This document shows positions 20,508 to 30,231 of a DNA stretch of 64,000 bases, piece by piece; positions within the stretch are counted from its first letter, which is position 1; each line of letters starts with the position of its first letter. The DNA is taken from the NCBI GenBank assembly GCA_022539475.1, contig VCMS01000101.1:1-64000 (forward strand), given 5' to 3'. Under the pieces are notes generated by a model that saw nothing but the letters and a program-made list of their open reading frames with translations, was not told the origin of the DNA and made no database searches. Position numbers and translations under genes: made by a program. The stretch comes from Gracilaria domingensis. Its lineage: Eukaryota > Rhodophyta > Florideophyceae > Gracilariales > Gracilariaceae.

Positions 20508-21200
20508 TGTGGTTTCGCACCTTTCGAGGTGGCGAGCTGGTAGCCGGCTAATCTCTATAGAGGTCTCTCTTGGACTGAAACAGTTACTACTCACTCCGAG
20601 TTCCTCGCTGCGAGACAATCACAACTTACACAAGGAGCGTCCAATCTTCGACCTCAAATGTTCTTCTTGAAGTACTCTCCTTCCTGAGTCCTACGAGCTT
20701 CGACTCGTTATTGTTGAGCTTCCGACCCTCCAACGGTAGCGTCGGGATTTCGAGCTCCCTCTCACTATCCAGAAGGATCGTCCGTGTGACGGAGAACTGG
20801 CAAGGTTTCGCTCGTTTGCCACGGAGGCGGATTGACCGATCACGGTGCATATCGCCGCCCTCTGGTTGGCTGAGCGATGGCACGCGCGCGCCACGAGTTA
20901 CCCTAACCGGTGTCCGTTCACCAACGAGTGGCGACCGTACGGCGTGCACCGTGCACGTGTGTTGCTTGCGCACGCGACTTACTGTCAGCAGTTCTCCGCG
21001 CCGGCGGTGCTTTCCATACGTCGCCACGTCACACAACGTGCTACTTTGCACTTGAGTGTGTCCTGAGTCCTCTGCCACGCGACGTGGGTGCACCATCGAC
21101 GGTTTCCACACTTGTACTTCATACTTCACGTTTCCAAGGTTGTTCTCCCAAATAATACGCGGGTAAGTACGACTTCTCGTTTCCTCATACCACGGCGTGG
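20508..21200 (-). other. Non-coding spacer between pol and chromodomain ORF of element B
   Basis: GC-rich, full of short CGTGCAC/GTGCACG-like palindromes (for example near 20945). A long minus-strand open frame crosses it, but its composition is arbitrary and it has no counterpart in A or C. Same position and character as 13155-14113 in element A. Confidence 0.4.
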
Positions 21201-23053
21201 TTAACACCAGTCGGTAACATTGAGCTGGTCTACTGCTTGCCGTTCTGCATCCTCCGGAGGGCCCGGGTCTACAGATACTGTCTTTTCCGCTCCGCGGGTG
21301 GTGACTTCACTCGGTTGGGGTGCTCTCGCCGGGGTTACGTTATCCACAGCGGTGTGTACTCCCTGAGCGGGGCTCACTGCTTCAAGAGCGTTAGTCAGCG
21401 AGCTCGACGGAGTATTACCACGAGGTACAGCGCCTTGGCGCGTCACAACGTTATCAGTAGAGACCGCGAGATCGGTCGCGGTACCTTGCGATACAGTGTG
21501 ACAGTGCGACGCTGGTGTAACGGTTTCCGTACTTCACTCCCCCTCCTTAAGCGGTGGCACGGGAGCCACGACGTCCGGTGGGGGGTCAACTCTAGTTGAG
21601 TTTTCCTCTTCAATTCCCGCAACGGGTTGGGCTACCCGCGTGGGCGATTCTGATTTCAGTAGATCGGATAAACGGCGATCAGGGCGGAGAGTTGCAGGGC
21701 GCGAAGATACGACCTGTTCCTCTCATGTAGCTTCATCCAGTTGGGTGTTAACGTGAACGTATGGTGGTGGGGCCAGCGCGACACGGTCTAACGATATCCG
21801 TTCGTGGAGATTATTGATATCCAATACTACGGTATCTTCCGTGACGGAAATAACCTTGTAGGGTCCTTCCGCGATAGGCGAGAGCTTGTGGCGGCGTTCC
21901 TTCTCCGGATTATAGTATTCTTTGCGGAGAAATACAATATCGTCTGGTTTGACCTTCGGTAATGGGGTTTTAACCTTCGCATCGAAGTTGCGCTTATAAG
22001 CGGCCTGTGCCTTATCCATCGCTGCGCGAGCGACCGGTACCATTTTGGTTAACCAATATTTCCAAGCGTTCCTGTATAACCCAACAGACGGGTAAGTAGA
22101 AAACGTTTCTTGAGCCTCGATTGCAACCGGTGGCGGTACTCTTGACAATACCAACTCAAAAGGTGCTAGCTTCGTTACCCGGTGGACTTGGGTGTTGTAC
22201 GCGTCCGTGATTGCGTCCGTATACAAATCCCAATCCTTAGGATGATCTGCTACATAAGAACTTAATGCATTTAGCATTGTACGGTTAAATCGTTCTACCT
22301 GACCATTTGTTTGGGGGTGGTAGGTGGTCGTAAATAGATTCTTGACACTCAAGATCCGACAGACGCCCTGGAAAAACTTCGACGTGAACTGTGAACCGTT
22401 ATCTGATAATAGATGAACAGGTGGACCGCACACAAAGATCCAGTGGGTGACAAAAGCTTGTGCGACCACGGTGGCCGTAATCTGTTTAGCGGGACTGTCC
22501 GCACCAACTTAGAGAACCGATCGGTGATAACCAGGAGGTATCGATTACCTCTTGCGGCTCTGATCAATTCTCTTAAGATATCGATAGCGATAAACTCCAA
22601 AGGAGACCGTGCTGGGAACAGCGTTAACTTCTTCGAGTACTTACGAAGTTTCACGTTATTTTTAGCGCACTCGGTGCAGGAGCGTCGTACTGCGTAGCAG
22701 TCCAATGCGATTGACGGCCAGTAAAAATCCCTACGCAGGGTCAAGTATAACTTTCGACGTCCTGGGTGGGCTCCTACCTTCAAATAGTGTGTCATGACCA
22801 ACACACGGTTTTCCAGCGAGTATGGGACCACAATTTGGGTATACGCTTCAACCAACCTAACCAGAAACCCCTGATCGTTAACCTGAAAAGGTATACGATC
22901 TCCTCCATTGATACGAGCGCGAATTCGCGTACAGAAGTCATCCGTTTGCTGTTCTCGGATCATCTCCCCGGGAGTGATGGGTACAAAAGATCCAGCTAAG
23001 GGATCCAACTTCTCAGAAGTGAGCAGGATGTCGTCACAGATGTCATGCGACAA
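21201..23053 (-). pseudogene. pol: Element B pol: integrase and low-complexity tail
   Basis: Minus strand. HHCC zinc finger (MTHYLKVGAHPGRRKLY ... CTECAKNN), core with FIAIDILRE, LLSDNGSQFTSKFF and GQVERFN (DDE residues present), and a GPY/F-like region (KLSPIAEGPYKVISVTEDT), then a Pro/Thr/Glu-rich tail to about 21201. A frameshift near 22430 joins the two halves (…RPPWSHK against MVAQAFVTHW), and a stop at 21723 and one near 21545 interrupt the tail. Cuts and joins the cDNA into the genome. Confidence 0.85.
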
Positions 23054-25020
23054 GGATTCGACCCAACCTGCTCGTTCTTACACCATAAAGCATGGTATGT
23101 CCAGATCGCCAACTGGTGCCGCTTCTGCATTCGTTCCCAAGTGGGAGAGTGCATCTGCCTGCAGATTCAACGTTCTTTTTTTTTTTTAATGTGAAATCGA
23201 ACTCCGATAACCTCAAGCGCCAACGCATCAGGCGTCCTGATGGTTCCGAGATTTCCATGAGCCATCGGAGAGATGAGTGGTCCGTATGTACCGTAAAATG
23301 GTTGCCCATTAGATATGGCCTCAATGTAGTTAGAGCCCATACAACGGCTAAGCACTCTTTCTCCGAAACTGAGTAGTTACGTTCGTGTACGTTTAAGGAT
23401 CGCGACCAGTATCCAATTGGATGTCTCACGCCGTCTTCCGTGACCTGAAACAGGGCGCAACCAACCTGGTGTGCACTGGCATCAGTGTCTACTTCGAATG
23501 GAAGTACTAGCTTAGGCAAAGCCAAGATTGGCGGTGACGTTACTGCGTCAACTAATGCCGAAAAGGCAGACGCTTCCGCGTAGCCAAATGATTCCAGTTG
23601 AACTGGTTGACCTTTCCCCGAGAGCTGTCCAGGTCGGATGATATGCTCTAGGTATTTGACAGAATCTGTAAAGAACTCGCACTTCTTGAGTTTCAATGTG
23701 ATACCCGCGTCCTTGAGGACTCCCATAACGTCTCGGAAGTGTGTCAAGTGGTCATCCAGGTTATCGGAGAATACAATAATATCGTCAAGATACACCAAGC
23801 AGGTTTTCCACTTGAATCGAGCCAAGAGGATATCGATAGCACGCTGAAACGTAGCTTGTGCGTTGGTTAATCCGAACGGCATTCGTAAACCTGTACAAGC
23901 CTTGGTGGCACACAAAAGCCGTTTTGTCCTTATCCTTCTCACGGATTGGAACTTGCCAGTATCCCCAATTGGCATATAAGGCAGTGAACACTGTAGCACT
24001 CCCAAGCGAGTCAATGTATTCGTCCATCCTGGGTATGGGATAAACGTCTTTGACGGTGACCGAATTTAGACGACGGTAATCAATACAGAATCGCCATGAT
24101 CCATCCGCTTTCGGAAATAGCATCATTGGTGAGGCCCAAGCGGATTGTGTCGCCTCAATGACGCCAGCGCGTAACATCTTCTCGACCTGAGATCGTTCTT
24201 CTTCCCTTGATGTGGGACCAGCCCGGTACGGGTGTTTCGAAATGGGGCTGGTACCTGGAAGTAAGTCAATACGGTGTTCCGTGATTCCAATTGTCCCAAG
24301 GGATCCATCCCACATTGGTGTGAATTCCCTTAGCATTTCTCTTAACTTATCTCTATGAGATTCAGGTACATGATCAAAATTCAGCTGTTCCAGTTCTTTG
24401 ACAGGGTCTGTATCTTCCGTTCCTGGTGGCAACGCTTTACCCTCGGTGGGTGCCAGCGATTCGGTGACTTCGCTCGTCGGGGTAACCGGTGCGGTAAAAG
24501 CGGTTTCCGCTGATCCCTCCCCCTCCTTAGCATCGGTTATACCGAGAACATCCGCGACGGGTATCTTCGTCGGTACGATAGCAGCAGGGTGTGGGAGAGT
24601 GGTACCAAGAATTTGGTTTTTAGCTAACGACTGTTGGGTTGTGCCAAAGTTGGTGACCAAAACTCTGAATGGTTTGTCGGGTTCCACCGAGATTACTCCG
24701 TTCGCCAAAGCGAGTTGCTTCTGATCATACAATGATGGCAATGGTTGTACCACACGTAGACCAGACTGCTTGGTAGTTGTGGAGAACCAAACTTGGGATT
24801 GCGCAGGGATTGCGATAGCATGAGCCACATGGAGTTTAGATGATACCGGGTCGACGGTTGGAACTTCCTGTGCAGCAGGGAGCGGGACGCGCTTGCGTGT
24901 AGCTCTCTTCAGCGGTTTACTTACAATCTGTATTTCGGAACCATCATCCATGGTAACAACTAGAGCTCGAGGGCGAATCGCTTCAACAAAACGATCACAA
25001 AAGTCACAACCGAGTATCAC
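23054..25020 (-). pseudogene. pol: Element B pol: reverse transcriptase and RNase H with an internal deletion
   Basis: Minus strand. Begins after protease (VILGCDFCDRF), passes through a long linker, then RT: RHPYRAGPTSREEE-like region, AGVIEATQSAWASP, FCIDYRRLN, the catalytic LVYLDDIIVFS, and RNase H (DTDASAHQVG, EKECLAVVWAL, TDHSSLRWL). A frameshift lies near 23890 (GLYRF then MPFGLTN). Compared with A, about 50 residues of the RT thumb/connection are missing: the frame jumps from RPGQLS to GKGQPV, where A has the LRSFLGLCNVYRRF region. The deletion keeps the frame. The RNase H end is garbled after EFDFTLKKKK (an A-tract expansion near 23177-23190). Confidence 0.85.
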
Positions 25021-25459
25021 CGGTGCGGCAATGCTTTTTGCAAACCATGAAATCTACTTTAAATATACAGGTTCCTAATCGTACCATGAGAGGTATGTAC
25101 CGAAGAGTACGCAACGGGTTGTTATTGGCATCCGCGATGTCAAGTCCTGGGCCATGGCGAATTTCATCCCGTAACGCGGATGGTACCAACTCAAGGTGAA
25201 TCAGGTTCGGTGCAGCTCGTGTATCCAACACAGACAACTGTCGAACCATGAACTGGTTAGACAGGCCAAGATCGGCATAAACTTTGTAGTTTCTCTTGTC
25301 CATCACAAGAACTCTTTCCGGAATACGGAGATTACGGGACCGTATCCACGGACGACGTAGAACCGAAAGGTGTTCTGAGCTTACGTCAGTTGTAGCCGCT
25401 ATTCTTGAAAGGATTCTAACAGCTGGGGAGCGAAGCTGTGACGTCTCGGGCGCCTTCAA
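25004..25459 (-). pseudogene. Element B retropepsin-like protease
   Basis: Minus strand. VLDTRAAPNLI stands where an aspartic protease would have DTGA.xxL(I), so the catalytic Asp is present but the following Gly is Arg. GLDIADANNNPL and PVILGCDFCDRF mark the rest of the fold. A frameshift at about 25020 moves it into the RT frame. Processes the Gag-Pol polyprotein. Confidence 0.7.
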
Positions 25460-25523
25460 CTTCGGCTCGGAAGGCGCCCCTCCCGTAGGGGAAACTCCCG
25501 AAGTCAGTTTTTCTGAACGGGGC

Positions 25524-27566
25524 TCACCGAATTCGGTGCGTGAGCTCCATTCGGGGGCCTAACTGAGTCCCATGCGTGGGTTCTTGAACCTGATTCGAAG
25601 GTGTCTGTGTCAGAACGGAGGGCTGAGCATAAACCGGAACCGGTAATCCCAGTTCAGCTCTGGCCTTATCATATTCCTTCCGTGGAACAGATTGTTTTTC
25701 CTCGGGCGTGAGGGCGTCGTAATACGCAATAATTTTCGGCCTGTGCGACGGCGGAAATACGCACTGCGTCGATAAGTGACCTGGAAGGTAGCACTGGTAA
25801 CATATGACCGAGGCCGGTTTGTCACGGGGACGAGTGTCCACCCGACGTTGTAGCGTTGTGTTTTTCCAACCGGGACGGTGCAGACGCGACGAATTGTGAG
25901 CGTAGGGCAGCGGGGCTGCAGGCACCCGGGCGCCTTGTGCGTACAATGCAGGGTCTTCTTCCGTACTCGGAATCGAAGTTGACGGCAGGTCCGTAGACCC
26001 GTAAGAATCGGGATTACTTCCAATGAAGTGAACGTTATCAGCGTCGCCAGCACCGGTTCCCTTTTTCAAAACCGATACGGACAGTGACGAACTCTCCGCG
26101 AGTAGTGCTCTCGAATGGCGCTGTCTCGAGTGTCGTGCTCGATACGTCTCCCCTTCGGCCTGGGCGTAATTAACCAACTCTGAGTACGTCATGTGGCGTT
26201 TTTTCTCGCGCTGGCGAGCGACCAACGATCGAATGGCGGGGTCCAAACCATCAACAAACATGGTACACCGCTCCTGTGGGGAATACACATTACCACATCG
26301 GTGAAACGCTTTGTTCAAACTCGTTGAATAAACCGTTTCGGTGTCTCCACTCTTCTGTCTAGTGAAGCTTACAGCAAGGGTTGCACTGTGAATCGCGTTG
26401 GAAGTCGCGTATGACCTGAGAAGGTAATTCACGGCTTCGGGCCAACACGTGACTCGTCCCCCCGAGGTCCTCGAGGTTCCTCGAACAGAATTGTACTGAT
26501 CCTGCGCAGATCCTGACGGAAAATACTGCAGTGCTACGTATGCCTGTGCTTCACTCATACCGAGTATATCGGCCTCTTGCACGAACCCAGCAAGAAAATA
26601 CAAAATAAGGATAGGATCCTCTCCCGAGAACTTCCTCGTTTCGAGGGTGACATTCATTCTGCGAATGTAATCCTTGACCTTACCGGTTCCTCGCGAGGAG
26701 CGGTTCGAAGTGACATCCTCCAACCGATAATAACGGTACGAAAACAGCTTCGTTTAAAGTGGGTCCGTTGGCTTTAACTCCTTGAGTCCCAAGTGGCGCC
26801 GTCATTTCACGCGTGAGCGCATCACTGCTTAAGTGGACTGCGTCGCCTTCGACCTTGTCGAACGAGACCGGTGACGGTTGTCATCGCTATCAGATGAGCT
26901 TGATGAACTGTCTTCAGTCACATTACTGGAGCTAGAGCTCGACGAATCTGAATCGTAGTGAACTCGGTTTGGATGTCGACGCCTATGTTTTACCGAGCGG
27001 CGGTCTTCATCTGCTGATCAAATTTCCCGAGGAGTCTGTGCGTCCACAGCTTCATCCATGCGGATTGTTTCCTCAAGCGTATCCAAACGCGAACGAATTC
27101 GACCGATACCGGTACGCATTTCATCGACAAATGCTCGGTACTCCTGAATAAAGGTGTCTGGGGTACCCAAATTTTCCATAATGGAATTCACGTCCTTTCT
27201 CAGAAGACGTAAGTCACCTGAGACATCCCTCACTTGGGCATCATTGACACGCGTCCTCAGCGTAGTAACGTGCTCTAGGAGTTCCACGTGAGCAGCGTGA
27301 TTAATATCCAAGCGGGATTCTAACCTAGCCAACTCGGCTACGGTAGCAACTCTAGGAGTAAACGTGGATGGCGTCTCAACGACAGGTTGAGCTGAACCCA
27401 CGCTTCCTCTGGGTGCTTCCGTAACTGAACCCGCTCTCCGGGGACCGGGTACGACCTCAAGAGGTGACGCCACATCTGGGTTAGACCGGGGTGCCGGTGC
27501 AGTGGGTGGTACCGCAGCCGACGACCGCGCAGAACCGGTTCGAGAACCTCGAGGCGGTTGCGGCAT
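25524..27566 (-). pseudogene. gag: Element B gag
   Basis: Minus strand, one frame over about 680 codons with several internal stops, among them TGA at 27018-27020 and stops between 26990 and 26724. Met at 27566 (MPQPPRGSRTGS) opens a Pro/Ser-rich N-terminus, then a coiled-coil-like matrix part (LARLESRLDINHAAHVELLEH), a Ser/Asp-rich acidic and Arg-rich linker (about 26830-26990), the capsid-like region (RKFSGEDPILILYFLAGFV, FVDGLDPAIRSL) and one zinc knuckle CYQCYLPGHLSTQC (CX2CX4HX4C), ending at 25524. Forms the particle and binds RNA. Confidence 0.85.
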
Positions 27567-27783
27567 ACTGAAAACCAGTAAGCAATCTGATCCAGATGAT
27601 CCAGTTAAACTCGTATACCAGTCTCCAAAGAACTATAGAAAGTCAACAACCTTCTCGGTAAACCGCCAAGTCGACGATCCATGTTCAAACGTTGCCAACC
27701 TCCAAAACTCCGAAGAGTCTGCTGATCGTTGTCAGAAAAGGGTAATCCATCAACAATCAAACCTAATCCACAACCTGTACCTG

Positions 27784-27807
27784 GCTCGGTTCTAAGTCGC
27801 GAGACCA
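27784..27807 (-). promoter_or_regulatory. Candidate primer binding site of element B
   Basis: On the minus strand, three bases after the 5' LTR, TGGTCTCGCGACTTAGAACC. Element C has TGGTCTCCCGACTTTGAATC at the same place. A TGG start and conserved sequence in two diverged elements fit a tRNA 3'-end primer (ending ...GAGACCA). The tRNA is not identified; the end is reminiscent of some tRNA-Tyr. Confidence 0.55.
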
Positions 27808-27810
27808 CTT

Positions 27811-28788
27811 TGTGGGGCAAACTCGGAAGAGTGAAAACCCACCAGACTGTCCGAAGGTCCGCTCTCTTGCGAGATAGTAGACCAGTAACAGAGCCCTCTG
27901 TACCACCGTAGCTCGGGTGTAAGACCGAAGTGGCGATTGGCTATACCTACAGAGGTGCCAGGTACGATCGTGGGGAAACGATGAGAAACTCCAGAGATGG
28001 GGTGGTATCGGCAACGATGCGTCGCGACCAATGGCAGGTGCAGTCCCGATAGGGAAAGCAACACACAACAACAACAAACAACCAACACCCACACGCGACG
28101 GGTAGAGCCTCCTCGGCACTGTGCCCGGAGCGGGGCGATATCCTCCAACAGGGATGCACGGGGTTCCGTAACCACGGCGAAACTCTATACAGAGTCGGAT
28201 CACTTCGTAATCTAGTCTGATACCTCCTTGGTATGACTCGCAAGTCCTGACATCAACGACAGATGTTCCTCAATGGTACCGAGAGGGTAGGACCACCATA
28301 ACCAGACGCGGCTATACTCGTGAGAGTGATAACCTACGTAGGCGGTTGGCGCCAGAGCCTCACTCGTGTAGAATCCACTCAAAAGAGCGCTACTGGACAA
28401 AGAGTTCACTTGGGGAGTGCTCGGGTTGACTCTACAAAGTTGCTCGCGGCGGCGAGGTCGAGCTCACCTAAGTAGGTCTAAACTAACTATGTACACGTGG
28501 TGCACACCCGCAGGGGTCCTTACACGTGGCTAATCCAGTGTCAGACGCCTCAGGTGCACCACTTATCCTCCCATATTATGGACACAGGGTCGTGTCATAC
28601 ACGCGTCCACCTAGCGTTACTAGCCAGCAATGGCAACCCTGATTACAGGTAAAAATCTGAGAAAGCCATCCAAAAGCAACCTCCAAAATTAAGTCCAACT
28701 CATAACTTTCGAGTGCATCCTTCTATACTCATCCCTGACTATATGAGTCGCATCATCCTGATAACCACGCGAATTGCGTTGCTCTACC
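27811..28788 (-). repeat. Element B 5' LTR
   Basis: 978 bp, partner of 16986-17963. Its outer terminal base appears mutated (C at 28788 where the partner has A), which changes the terminal TG. Drives transcription of gag-pol on the minus strand. Confidence 0.9.
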
Positions 28789-29429
28789 ATGGTGACCTCG
28801 CCGTCACCACCACAAAGTAAACTCAACCTTGTCCGCGGCTCTGACTTGAGCGCTTGCGCGTAGTGCACAACTCCGCAAGGAGGGTCATGGCGTACGGTTT
28901 CGCTTATTTCATCCCCAAGAGATCACTCAGGTACCCTGATATAACACTACGTTTGTCTTCGGACTGTGTTCGCACATTTATTTGCAGATTTTTGCTACTC
29001 TGGTGTTCAGATATTGTATCGACTCTGTATAGAGGTCTGCCGCGTGGGCGTAATACACATCGTCACCCTCGGCCCGGGTCTGTTGCCGCTTGTCGCACGA
29101 CCTCGCCCTCGGGTTTGTCCCTTTTTCTTTTCTTTCCTTTCCCCTTTTTCCCATCCTTTTCCCTATATTTTCCCTCTTCTTCGAGGCACCCCGTCGATCT
29201 GGGTTCCTTTGCTTCCGCCTCCGATCAGAGATCTCGGACTTTCGGACGTTTACTTACAGATCCCCTCTTGGCGGTTCCCGCCGTCACATCCGTGGTATTT
29301 TCGAAGTACGTGCGGTTTTACACCCGCGCTATCCGTATACGGAGGGCTCTTCTGCTGAGTCTACCTTCCGAGGGAGCAAGGATTCGAGCACCTTGACTGT
29401 CATTTCTCCCAAGAGGGATTTGTACTACA
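28789..29429 (+). repeat. Element A 3' LTR, second part
   Basis: Continues the LTR of element A after the insertion of B. It matches, in reverse, the solo LTR at 58713-59660: shared blocks include CTCTGTATAGAG, the CGTCACCC..GTTGCCNCTTGTCGCACG stretch, a long T/C-rich run (29110-29190), GGAGGGCTC.T..GCTGAGTCTACC and an ending of TGTACTACA/TGTAATACA. Ends at about 29429. Confidence 0.75.
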
Positions 29430-30140
29430 GAGATGTCTTACAAACTGCGAAGCATATCCACTTCTTGCCCTTTTTGTTTGCATTTAAGAGAAATGCACAA
29501 AATACTTTTTTTGCCTCATCCCAACTCCTCAAATTAAAGGTTCGCAATCCCTTCTTGGTATGAGTTATCAGAAAATCAAGATCAGATTTCGTCATCTTGC
29601 TAGAGATTGATATGTTTCGGTCTATCATGTCCTGCAACCAGCCCGAGTCTTGAACCAAAATCTTTCTTCTTTCCTTTCCTATAAACTCCGAGTACAGGTT
29701 TGTAACTCCATCTACAATCCTGGGGAACTATTTAGAATCTTCTGCTTTTGATAGTTTGGGGGCCACCAAAATTCTAATATCTTCTAACAGATCTTCTTTA
29801 GCCACCTTCACTTCACTCTGCAAGTCAACCCCAATTTCAATGTCAAGTTCGCCGTTATCCCTAACGCTCGGAATTCTTTTTCGTACGAAAGGGAGCAGCT
29901 TGCAATTTCCTTCATTTTGTCAACTGAACCTTCATCCCAAACAGTCCTAGACTGCAGTAATGTAAACCATGAGTTCAAAGCAATTTGCTTTGATATATCG
30001 GAGAATAACAAACTATCAAAGCAGATGACGGCTTTGAGAACTCTCCTCACCTCCTCATATTCTATGTTGAATATGCGATTTTAGTAGTGAAAGTATGCGT
30101 TCCGATGGCCCAAATTGTGAGAGAATCTCTCGAAGCTCCG
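29430..30140 (-). pseudogene. Decayed gene cut by element A, unknown helical protein
   Basis: Minus-strand coding signal starting at a Met near 30140 (MNMAAAELREILSQF) and continuing through shifting frames (RRVLKAVICFDSLLFSDISKQIALNSW; then NGELDIEIGVDLQSEVAKED; then KKVFCAFLLNANKKGKKWICF) down to the LTR edge of A, with a stop near 29729 and frame changes near 30060 and 29880. The helical pattern (RVLKAVICFDSLLF) resembles armadillo/HEAT-type repeats, without a firm match. The frame ends where the LTR begins, so the retrotransposon appears to have landed inside the gene. Confidence 0.35.
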
Positions 30141-30231
30141 CCGCGGCCATATTCATGAAGAATGCAATTCCGCAGCCAGACTCTGACGGAGATGTCTTCA
30201 CTAGTGTTTTGGAAACACCCCGAGTACTACT

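Larger units (their letters stand above)
16986..28788 (-). mobile_element. Element B: complete Ty3/gypsy chromodomain retrotransposon with antisense ORF
   Basis: A full-length 11.8-kb element on the minus strand: 5' LTR (right), primer binding site, gag, protease, RT/RNase H, integrase, spacer, chromodomain ORF, convergent antisense ORF, polypurine tract, 3' LTR (left). The two LTRs are 978 bp each and differ at about two dozen sites by eye, so the insertion is not brand new. It lies inside the 3' LTR of element A. Coding regions carry stops, frameshifts and an in-frame deletion in RT, so this copy is not autonomous. Confidence 0.9.
10154..29429 (+). mobile_element. Element A: 5'-truncated Ty3/gypsy chromodomain retrotransposon, split by element B
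   Basis: Begins abruptly inside reverse transcriptase at about 10154 (GLFRFNRMTFG), with no gag, protease or 5' LTR, and runs through RNase H, integrase, a separate chromodomain ORF and an antisense ORF to a polypurine tract and the 3' LTR starting TGTAGAGC at 16643. The LTR is interrupted at 16985 by element B (16986-28788) and resumes to end near 29429 (ACTACA). LTR parts of about 343 and 641 bp sum to about 984 bp, close to the 978-bp LTRs of B. A related solo LTR at 58713-59660 contains matching sequence of the second part. Several stops and frameshifts mean it is inactive. Confidence 0.8.

Noticed and set aside
20626-21207. 193-codon minus-strand frame in the spacer of element B
   Set aside because: No counterpart in A or C, arbitrary composition, and located where a non-coding spacer is expected.
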